Assembly: GCF_019968905.1 (NCBI RefSeq) | Contig: NZ_CP079946.1 | Span: forward strand, 7,041,356-7,105,355 | Length of the DNA stretch: 64,000 nt | Direction of reading: 5' to 3' | Origin: Corallococcus sp. EGB | Lineage (GTDB): Bacteria > Myxococcota > Myxococcia > Myxococcales > Myxococcaceae | In this document: positions 16,807-25,661 of the stretch, piece by piece | Position numbering within the stretch: position 1 is the stretch's first letter | How the letters are laid out: the number at the start of each line of letters is the position of its first letter | Translations under genes and position numbers: made by a program | Notes under the pieces: generated by a model | Told to the model about the DNA's origin: nothing | Databases searched by the model: none | Seen by the model: only the letters and a program-made list of their open reading frames with translations

Positions 16807-16968
16807 TCAGCGCGCCTTCGCCTTCTGGCGCTTCACCTTGTTGGCCTGCTTGCCCAGGGCGGTGCGAGTGCGCCTGGGCAGCTTCTTGAGCGTGCCCTTG
16901 CGCTTCGCCGCGGTCGCGGCCTTCTTGATGTTCTTGCGTCCGGCGGCGCGCTGCTTGCTCGTGGCCAT
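16807..16968 (-). CDS. tiny lysine/arginine-rich (histone-like) protein
   Basis: A 53-residue frame begins with ATG at 16968, preceded by a near-perfect AGGGAGG ribosome site seven bases upstream, and ends at TGA. It reads MATSKQRAAGRKNIKKAA and continues with about 40% Lys+Arg, many Ala, no acidic residue and no aromatic residue. It should bind nucleic acid or act as an H1-like nucleoid or ribosome-associated factor. The conserved-looking block LPRRTRTALGKQANKVK is not simple low-complexity sequence. It is transcribed away from the MarR/homogentisate cluster. Confidence 0.75.
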   Translation of the reverse strand: MATSKQRAAGRKNIKKAATAAKRKGTLKKLPRRTRTALGKQANKVKRQKAKAR

Positions 16969-17099
16969 GATGGACCTCCCTGCTTGAAGGTCCGCTCCGC
17001 TGGCCCCTCGTGCAGCGCGCCCACCTCGTCCGCCTGCCTTGGAGGGCAGACGGACGGGCGGCCTCGGCGAGCACCGCGCTGGCTATAGTCCTCCGCCCG

Positions 17100-17567
17100 A
17101 TGAAGAAAGCACGCGCCGCGCGCCTCACCCTGGATGACTTCCTCCCCTATCGCCTGTCGGTCGCGGACAACGTCGTGAGCCAGCGCATCGCCCGCGTGTA
17201 CGCGGCCGAGGACGGCCTCTCCACGCAGGAGTGGCGCCTCATCGCCGTGCTGGGCGAGGACGGGGAACGCTCGCAGCTGGAGCTCGTCCGGCGCACGCGC
17301 ATGGACAAGGTGCCTGTCAGCCGCGCCGCACGCTCGTTGGAGGAGCGTGGATTGGTGCGGCGCGCCACGAGCCAGAGCGATGCCCGCTCGCGGCGGCTGA
17401 CGCTGACCGCCTCGGGGCGCAGGCTCTACCAGCGGATAGCCCCCGCCGCGCTGGAGGCGGAGGCGGAGGTGCTGGCGGAGTTGTCACCCGCTGAACGCGC
17501 GACGCTGCGCTCGCTGCTGGAGCGCGTGGAGCGCGCCGCCATCCGCGCCCTCAAGCCGGCCCCCTGA
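17100..17567 (+). CDS. MarR family transcriptional regulator
   Basis: The 155-residue protein has the MarR winged-helix layout: N-terminal dimerisation helix ([20 protein letters not shown]), helix-turn-helix with recognition helix around [17 protein letters not shown], the wing [20 protein letters not shown] and a C-terminal dimerisation helix. The 41 bases after its stop lead into hmgA on the same strand, so it probably controls homogentisate degradation, plausibly with an aromatic acid as ligand. This link is inference. The ATG at 17100 is preferred to an upstream in-frame start at 17010 that adds about 30 non-MarR residues. Confidence 0.85.
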   Translation: MKKARAARLTLDDFLPYRLSVADNVVSQRIARVYAAEDGLSTQEWRLIAVLGEDGERSQLELVRRTRMDKVPVSRAARSLEERGLVRRATSQSDARSRRLTLTASGRRLYQRIAPAALEAEAEVLAELSPAERATLRSLLERVERAAIRALKPAP

Positions 17568-17581
17568 GCCTTGCCGCATTG

Positions 17582-17595
17582 GTTACATCTGTTAC
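17582..17595 (+). promoter_or_regulatory. GTTAC direct repeat before hmgA
   Basis: GTTAC occurs at 17582-17586 and 17591-17595, in an AT-rich island between the MarR stop and the hmgA start. It could be an operator for the MarR protein. No standard ribosome site is visible before hmgA. Confidence 0.35.
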
Positions 17596-17608
17596 TATTT
17601 CGGATGCC

Positions 17609-18919
17609 ATGGAAAACGTCCGCCACCTGACAGGCTTTGGAAACGAGCACGCATCGGAGGCTGTCGCCGGTGCGCTTCCCGTGGGCCAGAACACGCCCCA
17701 GCGCGTCGCGTTCGGCCTCTACGCCGAGCAGCTCTCCGGCACCGCGTTCACCGCGCCGCGCGGCGTGAACCGGCGCACGTGGCTCTACCGGCTGCGGCCC
17801 AGCGCGGGCCACCCGGCGTACCGGCAGGTGGACGCCCGCACGCTGAAGAGCGGACCGTTCCGCGAGGTGCCCCCTTCCCCCAACCGGCTGCGCTGGAGCC
17901 CCACGCCGCTGCCCACCACGCCCACCACGTTCGTGGAGGGCCTGTTCACGCTGGGCGGCAACGGCTCTCCGGCCGAGGGCGCGGGCGCGGCGGTGCACCT
18001 CTACGCGGCGACGGCGCCCATGGCCGACACGGCGTTCTTCAACGCGGACGGCGAGCTGCTCATCGTCCCGCAGTCCGGGGCGCTGCGCATCGTCACGGAG
18101 CTGGGCGTGCTGGAGGTCCCGCCCGGCCACGTCGCGCTGATTCCTCGCGGCATGCGCATGCGGGTGGAGCTGCCCGGGGGCCCCTCGCGCGGCTACGTCT
18201 GTGAGAACTACGGCGCGGGGTTCCGGCTCCCGGAGCTGGGGCCCATCGGGTCCAACGGCCTCGCGAACCCGCGCGACTTCGTGGCGCCGAACGCGGCGTA
18301 TGAAGACGTGGAGCGCCCCACGCGCGTGCTGCAGAAGTTCCAGGGGAACCTCTGGGAGACGACGCTGGACCACTCGCCGTTCGACGTCGTGGCCTGGCAC
18401 GGCAACAACGTGCCGTACACGTACGACCTGGCGCGCTTCAACACCATCAACACGGTGAGCTTCGACCACCCGGATCCGTCCATCTTCACGGTGCTCACGT
18501 CGCCCAGCGACACGCCGGGAACGGCGAACTGCGACTTCGTCATCTTCCCGCCGCGGTGGATGGTCGCGGAGCACACCTTCCGGCCGCCCTGGTTCCACCG
18601 CAACGTGATGAGCGAGCTGATGGGTCTGGTCCACGGCGTCTACGACGCCAAGGCGGACGCGTTCCTCCCCGGCGGCGCGTCGCTGCACAACTGCATGAGC
18701 GCCCACGGGCCGGACCGCAAGACGTACGAGGCCGCCGTCGCCGCGGAGCTGACGCCGAAGAAGATCGACAACACGCTCGCCTTCATGTTCGAGACCCGCT
18801 GGGTCATCGCCCCCACGCGGCAGGCCATGGAGAGCGCCGCCCTCCAGAAGGACTACGACGCGTGCTGGGCGGACCTGCCCAAGGCGAACCTGTCCGCCAA
18901 GGGAGGCGGCCAGCCGTGA
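17609..18919 (+). CDS. hmgA: homogentisate 1,2-dioxygenase
   Basis: HmgA opens the homogentisate ring to maleylacetoacetate in tyrosine catabolism. The 436-residue product has the family N-terminus [13 protein letters not shown] and the iron ligands in place: His330 and Glu336 ([10 protein letters not shown]) and His366 (MSAHGPD), plus a likely catalytic His287 (FDHPDP). Length and spacing match the bacterial enzyme. The start at 17609 is chosen from the family N-terminus; a longer in-frame version begins at 17579. Its stop overlaps the next start (GTGA), giving translational coupling to a fumarylacetoacetase-type enzyme, the expected step after isomerisation. Confidence 0.97.
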   Translation: MENVRHLTGFGNEHASEAVAGALPVGQNTPQRVAFGLYAEQLSGTAFTAPRGVNRRTWLYRLRPSAGHPAYRQVDARTLKSGPFREVPPSPNRLRWSPTPLPTTPTTFVEGLFTLGGNGSPAEGAGAAVHLYAATAPMADTAFFNADGELLIVPQSGALRIVTELGVLEVPPGHVALIPRGMRMRVELPGGPSRGYVCENYGAGFRLPELGPIGSNGLANPRDFVAPNAAYEDVERPTRVLQKFQGNLWETTLDHSPFDVVAWHGNNVPYTYDLARFNTINTVSFDHPDPSIFTVLTSPSDTPGTANCDFVIFPPRWMVAEHTFRPPWFHRNVMSELMGLVHGVYDAKADAFLPGGASLHNCMSAHGPDRKTYEAAVAAELTPKKIDNTLAFMFETRWVIAPTRQAMESAALQKDYDACWADLPKANLSAKGGGQP

Positions 18920-19920
18920 AGCTCGCCTCGCTCGATGCAGGCAGGGACGGACGGCTCGTCGTCGTGTCGAAGGACCTGTCCCGGCAGACGGACGCGTCCG
19001 CCATCGCGCCGACGTTGCAGGCCGCGCTGGATGACTGGGACCACCGCGCGCCGGCCCTGCGCGCGCTGTCGGAGCGGCTGGAGCGCGGGGAGGTCCCCGG
19101 AGCGCCCTTCGACCCCAAGCGGTGCGCGGCGCCGCTGCCCCGCGCGTACCAGTGGGCGGATGGCTCCGCATACGTGAACCACGTGGAGCTGGTGCGCAAG
19201 GCGCGCGGCGCGGAGCTGCCGCCCTCGTTCTGGACCGACCCCTTGATGTACCAGGGCGGCTCCGACGGCTTCCTGGGACCCTGCCAGCCCATTCCGCTCG
19301 CCGATGAGGCATGGGGCTGCGACATGGAGGGGGAGGTCGTGGTGGTGACGCGCGACGTGCCCCTTGGCGCCACGCGCGAACAGGCGCTGGGGGCCGTGGT
19401 CCTGGTGGGGCTGGTCAATGACGTGTCGCTGCGCAACCTCATCCCGGGGGAGCTGGCGAAGGGCTTCGGCTTCTTCCAGTCCAAGCCCGCGTCGGCGCTC
19501 TCGCCAGTGTTCGTCACGCCGGATGAACTGGGCACCGCGTGGCGGGACGGCAAGCTGCACCGGCGCCTGGAGGTCTTCCTGGACGGCGAGCCCTTCGGCC
19601 GCGCGGACGCGGGCGTGGACATGACGTTCGACTTCGGCACGCTGGTGGCGCACGCGGCGAAGACGCGCTCGCTGTGCGCGGGCAGCATCATCGGCTCCGG
19701 CACCGTGTCCAACCGGGGGCCGGACGGCGGCCCCGGCAAGCCCGTGCGGGACGGCGGCGCGGGCTACTCATGCATCGCGGAGGTGCGCGTGGTGGAGACG
19801 CTCCGCGACGGCGCGCCCCGGACGCCCTTCCTCAAGCGCGGCAACCGGGTGCGCATCGAGATGCGGGACGACGCGGGCGCCAGCATCTTCGGCGCCATCG
19901 ACCAGGTGGTCGGCGGGTAG
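18916..19920 (+). CDS. fumarylacetoacetate hydrolase family protein
   Basis: This 334-residue protein starts at a GTG overlapping the hmgA stop by four bases. The fold signatures are FAH-type: [43 protein letters not shown] and [14 protein letters not shown] in the C-terminal metal-binding domain. It cleaves fumarylacetoacetate to fumarate and acetoacetate in the homogentisate pathway, or a related C-C bond. It belongs to the roughly 330-residue FAH branch rather than the eukaryotic-length enzyme. No maleylacetoacetate isomerase gene is seen nearby. An intrinsic terminator follows. Confidence 0.92.
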   Translation: MKLASLDAGRDGRLVVVSKDLSRQTDASAIAPTLQAALDDWDHRAPALRALSERLERGEVPGAPFDPKRCAAPLPRAYQWADGSAYVNHVELVRKARGAELPPSFWTDPLMYQGGSDGFLGPCQPIPLADEAWGCDMEGEVVVVTRDVPLGATREQALGAVVLVGLVNDVSLRNLIPGELAKGFGFFQSKPASALSPVFVTPDELGTAWRDGKLHRRLEVFLDGEPFGRADAGVDMTFDFGTLVAHAAKTRSLCAGSIIGSGTVSNRGPDGGPGKPVRDGGAGYSCIAEVRVVETLRDGAPRTPFLKRGNRVRIEMRDDAGASIFGAIDQVVGG

Positions 19921-19931
19921 GCCGAGAAAGG

Positions 19932-19960
19932 GGGCCCCTTTTCCGTCAGGGGCCCTTGTT
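19932..19960 (+). terminator. intrinsic terminator after the homogentisate operon
   Basis: An 8-bp stem (19932-19939 with 19948-19955) encloses a short loop and is followed by TTGTT. It separates the catabolic genes from hen1. Confidence 0.65.
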
Positions 19961-19998
19961 CCGTGCGTCGGGCGCGCAGCAGGATTCACGCGCGCCCC

Positions 19999-21399
19999 AT
20001 GCTCCTGACGCTTTCGACGACCCACTCGCCCGCGACGGACCTGGGCTACCTGCTGCACAAGAACCCGGAACGGCCCCAGTCCTTCGAGCTGCCCTTCGGA
20101 CTGGCGCACGTCTTCTACCCGGAGGCCTCCGCCGACCGCACGACAGCGGCGCTCCTCCTGGAGGTGGACCCCGTCGCCCTGGTGCGTGGCCGGCCATCGT
20201 CGGGCGGCCCCGGCGGTCCGCTGGAGCAGTACGTCAACGACCGGCCCTACGTGGCGTCGTCCTTCATGAGCGTGGCGCTGTCCCGCGTCTTCGGCACGGC
20301 GCTGTCGGGCCGCAGCAAGGACCGGCCAGAGCTGGCCGCGCAGCCCCTGCCCTTCTCCGCTCGCCTGTCCGTGCTGCCCTGCCGGGGCGGAGAAACCTTC
20401 CTGCGCCGCCTCTTCGAGCCGCTGGGCTACACCGTCACCGCGACCCGCCACGCGCTGGACGAGACGGTGCCCGCGTGGGGCGACAGCCGCTACTTCACCG
20501 TGACGCTGGAGGGGCACGTGCGCCTGGGCGATCTGCTCTCGCACCTGTACGTGCTCATCCCGGTGCTCGACGACGACAAGCATTACTGGGTGGGCGACGA
20601 GGAGGTGGAGAAGCTCCTGCGCCACGGCGAGGGCTGGCTCGCCGCGCACCCGGAGCGCGAACAGATTGCCCGCCGCTACCTGCGCCACCGGCACAGCCTG
20701 GCGCGCGAGGCCCTGGAGCGGCTCGCGGGCGATGAGGCCCCGGAGCCGGAGGAGCGCCAGGAGGCGCGCAACGCAGAGGAGGCCGTGCTCGAGTCGCGCC
20801 TGAGCATCAACGAGCAGCGCCTCCAGACGGTGATGACCGTCCTCCAGGAGCACGGCGTCGCGCGCGTGGTGGACCTGGGCTGCGGCGAGGGCCGGCTGCT
20901 GAAGGCCCTGCTGAAGGACCGGCGCTTCACCGAAATCGTGGGCATGGACGTCTCCCACCGCACGCTGGAGATTGCCCAGGACCGGCTCGGCATCGAGCGG
21001 ATGCCCGAGCTGCAACGCAAGCGCCTGAAGCTGCTGCACGGCTCGCTGCTGTACCGGGACCAGCGGCTCGCGGGCTACGACGCGGCCACCGTCATCGAGG
21101 TCATCGAGCACCTGGACACGCCGCGCCTCGCGGCCTTCGAGCGCGTGCTCTTCGAGCACACGCGCCCGAGCTACATCGTCCTCACCACCCCCAACGCCGA
21201 GTACAACGTGCGCTTCACCTCCCTCCCCGCCGGCACCTTCCGCCACCGCGACCACCGCTTCGAGTGGACCCGCGCCGAGTTCGAGGCCTGGGCCGCGCGC
21301 ATGTGCGAGCGCTACGGCTACAGCGCGCGCTTCCTGCCAGTGGGAGAGAACGACGCGGAGGTCGGTGCGCCGACGCAGATGGCGGTGTTCACGCGATGA
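19999..21399 (+). CDS. hen1: 3'-terminal RNA ribose 2'-O-methyltransferase Hen1
   Basis: Bacterial Hen1 methylates the 2'-OH of the 3'-terminal nucleotide at a cleavage site before repair. The 466-residue protein has the usual unique N-terminal half and a C-terminal SAM methyltransferase: VDLGCGEGR (about 291-299), EVIEH with metal ligands Glu367, Glu370 and His371, and the conserved FRHRDHRFEW region carrying the fourth His ligand. Its ATG at 19999 is preferred because the upstream in-frame sequence is short and unlike the family. Its stop overlaps the Pnkp start as ATGA, so the two are translationally coupled, as in known Pnkp-Hen1 modules. Confidence 0.96.
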   Translation: MLLTLSTTHSPATDLGYLLHKNPERPQSFELPFGLAHVFYPEASADRTTAALLLEVDPVALVRGRPSSGGPGGPLEQYVNDRPYVASSFMSVALSRVFGTALSGRSKDRPELAAQPLPFSARLSVLPCRGGETFLRRLFEPLGYTVTATRHALDETVPAWGDSRYFTVTLEGHVRLGDLLSHLYVLIPVLDDDKHYWVGDEEVEKLLRHGEGWLAAHPEREQIARRYLRHRHSLAREALERLAGDEAPEPEERQEARNAEEAVLESRLSINEQRLQTVMTVLQEHGVARVVDLGCGEGRLLKALLKDRRFTEIVGMDVSHRTLEIAQDRLGIERMPELQRKRLKLLHGSLLYRDQRLAGYDAATVIEVIEHLDTPRLAAFERVLFEHTRPSYIVLTTPNAEYNVRFTSLPAGTFRHRDHRFEWTRAEFEAWAARMCERYGYSARFLPVGENDAEVGAPTQMAVFTR

Positions 21400-23954
21400 A
21401 CGTCCACATTCCAGAGCTGTCGCTCGTCGTCCTCATCGGCCCGTCCGGCGCGGGCAAGACGACCTTCGCGCGCCGGCACTTCAAGGCCACGGAGGTGCTC
21501 TCCTCGGACACCTACCGGGGCTTCGTGTCCGACGACGAGAACAACCAGGAGGCGACGAAGGACGCCTTCGAGACGCTGCGCTACGTCGCGGCGAAGCGGC
21601 TGGCGCGAGGCCTGCTCACCGTGGTGGACGCCACCAACGTGCAGCCGGAGTCCCGCAAGGCCTTCTTGGAGCTGGCGCGCGAGTACCACGTGCTGCCCGT
21701 GGCGCTGGTGCTGGACGTGCCGGAGCGCACCTGCATCGAGCGCAATCAGCAGCGGCCGGACCGCGCCGAGAGCTCCCGCTTCGTGCGCAACCAGGTCTCG
21801 CAGATGCAGCGCTCCATGCGAGGCCTGGAGCGCGAGGGCTTCCGCCACCTCCACGTCTTCAAGCCGGACGTCATCGACCGCGTGGTGCTGGAGCGCCAGC
21901 CGCTCTGGTGCAACCGCAAGCACGAGCGAGGCCCGTTCGACATCATCGGCGACATCCACGGCTGCCGGGAGGAGCTGGAGGCGCTGCTCACGAAGCTGGG
22001 CTACCAGGTGCGTCCGCGCGCGGACGGCACGCCGGGCTTCGACGTGCGCCCGCCGGGGGGCCGCCGGGCCATCTTCCTGGGCGACCTGGTGGATCGCGGC
22101 CCGGATATCCCGGGCGTGCTGCGGCTGGTGATGGACATGGTGGAGGCCGGCACCGCGCTGTGCGTGCCGGGCAACCACGAGATGAAGCTCCTGCGCAAGC
22201 TGCGCGGTGGCAAGGTCAACGTGTCCCACGGCATGGCCCAGACGCTGGAGCAGTTGGAGAAGGAGCCGCCGGAGTTCCACCAGCGCGTGGCGAAGTTCAT
22301 CGACGGGCTCGTGTCCCACTACGTGCTGGACGACGGCCGCCTGGTGGTGGCGCACGCGGGCATGAAGGAGAGCATGCAGGGCCGGGGCTCCGGCCGCGTG
22401 CGCGCCTTCGCGCTCTACGGCGAGACGACGGGCGAGACGGACGAGTACGGCCTGCCGGTGCGCTTCAACTGGGCGTCCGAGTACCGGGGCCGCGCGACGG
22501 TGGTGTACGGCCACCAGGCCGTGCCGGAGGCCGAGTGGGTCAACAACACGCTGTGCGTGGACACCGGCTGCGTCTACGGCGGCCAGCTCACCGCCCTGCG
22601 CTACCCGGAGCGCGAGCTGGTGTCCGTGCCCGCGCAGCGCACGTACTGCGAGCCGGTGAAGCCCCTGAACGCCCCGGCGCCGTCGGGCCTGAGCGCGCAG
22701 CAGCAGGCGGATGACGTGCTCGACCTGGAGGACGTGCGGGGCAGGCGCGTCATCTCCACCCGGCTGGCCGCGAACGTCACCCTGCGTGAGGAGAACACCA
22801 CCGCCGCGCTGGAGGCGATGAGCCGCTTCGCCATGGATCCGCGCTGGCTCATCTACCTGCCGCCCACCATGTCGCCGTCGGAGACGAGCGACCAGCCCGG
22901 CTTCCTGGAGCATCCCCAGCAGGCCTTCGACTACTACCGCAGGGAGGGCGTGGCGCGGGTCGTCTGCGAGGAGAAGCACATGGGCTCGCGCGCCGTCGTC
23001 GTCCTCACGCGCGACGCGGACGCCGCTCGCCGCCGCTTCGGCGTCACCTCCGGCGAGACGGGCGTCTGCTACACGCGCACGGGCCGGCGCTTCTTCACGG
23101 ATGAAGCCCTGGAGGCCGCGTTCCTCACGCGCGTCCGGGCGGCGCTGGAGGCGTCTGGGTTCTGGGAGGAATTGAAGACGGACTGGGCCTGCCTGGACTG
23201 CGAGCTGATGCCCTGGTCGCTCAAGGCCCAGGAGCTGCTGCGCGACCCGTACGCCGCCGTGGGCGCTGCCTCCCGTGCGGCGCTGACGGACGTGGTGTCC
23301 GTGCTGGGTCAGGCCACCGCGCGGGGGCTGCCCCTGGGTGAGCTGTCCGCGCGCTTCACGGACAAGGCGTCCCACGTGCAGCGCTATGTGGAGGCGTACC
23401 GGCGCTACTGCTGGCCGGTGACGTCGCTGGACGACGTGCGGCTGGCGCCGTTCCACCTGCTGGCCACGGAGGGCGCGGCCCACGTGAACAAGGACCACGT
23501 CTGGCACATGGAGACGCTGGCGCGCGTGTGCCGCGCGGATCCGTCGTTCCTCATGGCCACGCCCTACCGCGTCGTGGCGTTGGAGGACCCGGACGCGGTG
23601 GCCGGCGGCGTGCGGTGGTGGGAGGAGCTGACCGCTCGCGGCGGAGAGGGCATGGTGGTGAAGCCGTTCGACTTCGCGGTGCGCGGACGCAAGAGCGTGG
23701 TGCAGCCCGCAATCAAGTCCCGAGGCCCGGAGTACCTGCGCATCATCTACGGCCCGGAGTACACCGCGCCCGCGAACCTGGACCGGCTGCGCCAGCGCGG
23801 CCTGTCCACCAAGCGCTCGCTCGCGCTGCGCGAGTTCGCGCTGGGCGTGGAGGGACTGGAGCGCTTCACGAAGAAGGAGTCCCTGCGCCGCGTGCACGAG
23901 TGCGTCTTCGGCGTGCTCGCCCTGGAGAGCGAGCCAGTGGACCCGCGGCTGTAG
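21396..23954 (+). CDS. pnkp: polynucleotide kinase-phosphatase-ligase Pnkp
   Basis: This 852-residue protein is a three-domain RNA end-healing and sealing enzyme. The N-terminal kinase has the P-loop GPSGAGKT with Lys21. A calcineurin-like 2',3'-phosphatase follows with GDIHGC (Asp186, His188) and GNHE near 259-262. The C-terminal adenylyltransferase half carries EEKHMG with nucleophile Lys527. All three catalytic centres look intact and the length matches the family. With Hen1 it forms the heterotetramer that repairs ribotoxin-cleaved tRNA with a 2'-O-methyl mark. Ribotoxin genes are not seen in the window. Confidence 0.97.
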   Translation: MNVHIPELSLVVLIGPSGAGKTTFARRHFKATEVLSSDTYRGFVSDDENNQEATKDAFETLRYVAAKRLARGLLTVVDATNVQPESRKAFLELAREYHVLPVALVLDVPERTCIERNQQRPDRAESSRFVRNQVSQMQRSMRGLEREGFRHLHVFKPDVIDRVVLERQPLWCNRKHERGPFDIIGDIHGCREELEALLTKLGYQVRPRADGTPGFDVRPPGGRRAIFLGDLVDRGPDIPGVLRLVMDMVEAGTALCVPGNHEMKLLRKLRGGKVNVSHGMAQTLEQLEKEPPEFHQRVAKFIDGLVSHYVLDDGRLVVAHAGMKESMQGRGSGRVRAFALYGETTGETDEYGLPVRFNWASEYRGRATVVYGHQAVPEAEWVNNTLCVDTGCVYGGQLTALRYPERELVSVPAQRTYCEPVKPLNAPAPSGLSAQQQADDVLDLEDVRGRRVISTRLAANVTLREENTTAALEAMSRFAMDPRWLIYLPPTMSPSETSDQPGFLEHPQQAFDYYRREGVARVVCEEKHMGSRAVVVLTRDADAARRRFGVTSGETGVCYTRTGRRFFTDEALEAAFLTRVRAALEASGFWEELKTDWACLDCELMPWSLKAQELLRDPYAAVGAASRAALTDVVSVLGQATARGLPLGELSARFTDKASHVQRYVEAYRRYCWPVTSLDDVRLAPFHLLATEGAAHVNKDHVWHMETLARVCRADPSFLMATPYRVVALEDPDAVAGGVRWWEELTARGGEGMVVKPFDFAVRGRKSVVQPAIKSRGPEYLRIIYGPEYTAPANLDRLRQRGLSTKRSLALREFALGVEGLERFTKKESLRRVHECVFGVLALESEPVDPRL

Positions 23955-24012
23955 CGCGGGCCCACCGCGACGACCTGAGCCTCCCACCCGTCCGCACGAC
24001 CAGGCCCCGGGA

Positions 24013-24336
24013 CTACGGGGCGCGCTGCTCCCGCTCGGCCTGCTGGAGGAGCCCGAGCAGGGCGCGAAGGTGCGGCTCCTGCACCGGCTCCACCAGCCGG
24101 ACCGAATGCCTCCTTCCGCCGTCATCCTCGATGGTGACGGTGTAGCTCGTCCGGTCCGCGCCCGCGGTGGGCCCGCCGCCCACGGTGGCGGGCTGTTCGA
24201 AGAAGCGGGCCTCCCGCACCTCCCGCTGGAGCGCCTCCGCCGTGGCGGGAGGCAGTGCATCCAGGTCCACGGAGCGCGGCCTGGCGAGGCCCGGGAAGAA
24301 GGCGAGGCCTCCCTCCCGCTTGAGCTCGATTCGCAT
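24013..24336 (-). CDS. emfourin-type protealysin inhibitor
   Basis: The 107-residue protein has the emfourin (PlinA-like) pattern: MRIELKREGGLAFFPGL, DLDALPPATAEALQREV, ARFFEQPA, DRTSYTVTIEDDGGRRHSVR and a C-terminal helix. Emfourins inhibit M4 proteases of the protealysin type and are encoded next to them. It starts 16 bases after the protease stop on the same strand, which strongly supports an operon. The function is inferred from family resemblance and context. Confidence 0.82.
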   Translation of the reverse strand: MRIELKREGGLAFFPGLARPRSVDLDALPPATAEALQREVREARFFEQPATVGGGPTAGADRTSYTVTIEDDGGRRHSVRLVEPVQEPHLRALLGLLQQAEREQRAP

Positions 24337-24352
24337 CCTCAAGCCCCAGGCC

Positions 24353-25504
24353 CTAGTTCTTGCGCTGGACCGGCTGCGCGGCCTGCTTCTGCATCGGCGG
24401 CGTCCAGGCCGGCGCGGCAGCCCGCTCCTTGGAGACGGTGATGCCCACCTGGCTCCAGGCGTCGCGGACGATCTGCTCCTCGTCGCCGCTGCCATAGAGC
24501 CGGGCGGCAGCCATCACGGTGAGCCGGGCGAAGGAGAGGAACGAGCAGTTCGGCTTCAGCCTCGGGTCGCGCAGCGCCTCCAGCCAGATCTGGCCGGCCT
24601 TCTCCCATGAATGGCCCTTGAGGTTCGTGGCCGCGACGCAGAAGGCCTTGTTGGGGATGCCGGAGTTGATGTGCACGCCACCGTTGTCCTCCGTCGTCTT
24701 CACGAAGTCCTTCATGTGGCCCGGCTGTGGGTCCTTGCCCAGCACCGGATCATCGAACGCGGTGCCTGGCTCCTTCATGGAGCGCAGGGCCTTGCCGTGG
24801 ACCTTGGCCGTGAGGAGCCCGGCGCCAATGAGCCAGTCGGCTTGATCCACCGTCTGGTTCAGCAGGCGCTGCTTCACGATCGAGCCGAAGCAGTCAGACA
24901 GCGACTCGTTGAGCGCGCCTGCCTGGAGGAAGTAGGTCAGGGGCCCCTCGTGCTCCGTCACGCCGTGGGTCAGCTCGTGCCCGATGACATCCACCGAAAT
25001 GGTGAAGCGGTTGAACAGCTCGCCGTCGCCGTCGCCGAACACCATGCGCTGGCCGTCCCAGAAGGCGTTGTCGTAGCCGCTGCCATAGTGGACGTGCCCG
25101 AGGAGCGGCATGCCGTTGCCATCAATGGAGTTGCGCCCGAAGACCTCCCAGTAGAGGTCATACGTCGCGCCCAGGCCGACATAGGCCTCGTCCACCGCCG
25201 GGTCGCCCGTGTCAGCCTGTCCCTCGCTGCGGACCTCCTCGCCCGGAAGGGCCTCGGTATTCTTCACGTTGTAGAGGGTGCGCTGCTTGTGGCTCTCCAC
25301 GACCATGGGGCCGGGGATGAGGCGCATCGCCGCCTGGGGCGCGCCGCTGGTGGACAAACGGATGGCGCGCATCGTGCTGTCGATGGCGAGCGTCCGCAGG
25401 GCCTGCGCGCGCTGCTGGGCCGAGCCGTTCTGGGCAATCTGCCGGTGGATGTACGGCGGCAGGATGCAGTGGTGGGAATGCCAGAGTCGCGTGTTGCAAC
25501 ACAT
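24353..25504 (-). CDS. M4 family metallopeptidase, protealysin-like
   Basis: This 383-residue protease has a short protealysin-type propeptide (HHCILPPYIHRQIAQNG) rather than the long thermolysin one, and no Sec signal. Zinc site: HELTH with His176, Glu177 and His180, third ligand Glu200 (GALNES), catalytic His278 (GGVHINSGI). The start at 25504 is set by the propeptide and AAGGAG ribosome site; upstream in-frame sequence is unlike the family. It is followed by an emfourin-type inhibitor. Protealysins are typically non-classically exported or act intracellularly and can cleave cytoskeletal proteins of host cells; here prey or development roles are only speculation. Confidence 0.92.
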   Translation of the reverse strand: MCCNTRLWHSHHCILPPYIHRQIAQNGSAQQRAQALRTLAIDSTMRAIRLSTSGAPQAAMRLIPGPMVVESHKQRTLYNVKNTEALPGEEVRSEGQADTGDPAVDEAYVGLGATYDLYWEVFGRNSIDGNGMPLLGHVHYGSGYDNAFWDGQRMVFGDGDGELFNRFTISVDVIGHELTHGVTEHEGPLTYFLQAGALNESLSDCFGSIVKQRLLNQTVDQADWLIGAGLLTAKVHGKALRSMKEPGTAFDDPVLGKDPQPGHMKDFVKTTEDNGGVHINSGIPNKAFCVAATNLKGHSWEKAGQIWLEALRDPRLKPNCSFLSFARLTVMAAARLYGSGDEEQIVRDAWSQVGITVSKERAAAPAWTPPMQKQAAQPVQRKN

Positions 25505-25581
25505 CACCGGGCTCCTTCTGAAAGGGGGTACCCGCTGACGATGGTGATGACGAAGGGCCGTGCTCGGGGCACGGGACAACG

Positions 25582-25608
25582 GGGGCTCCCCGGTCGCCAG
25601 GGAGCCCC
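25582..25608 (-). terminator. hairpin after the beta-propeller lipoprotein gene
   Basis: A perfect 9-bp stem (25582-25590 with 25600-25608) and 9-base loop lie between the propeller gene stop and the protealysin start, both on the reverse strand. No clear U tract follows, so termination is likely but not certain. Confidence 0.55.
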
Positions 25609-25661
25609 TGCGGCGCTTCACCCCCAGGCCTGCTCGCGCGCCTTCGCGCGAAGGGCCGGGG

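Noticed and set aside
21318..24260. Long reverse-strand open frame opposite hen1-pnkp
   Set aside because: The plus-strand proteins show full catalytic motifs; the reverse frame is low-complexity and has no ribosome site or domains.
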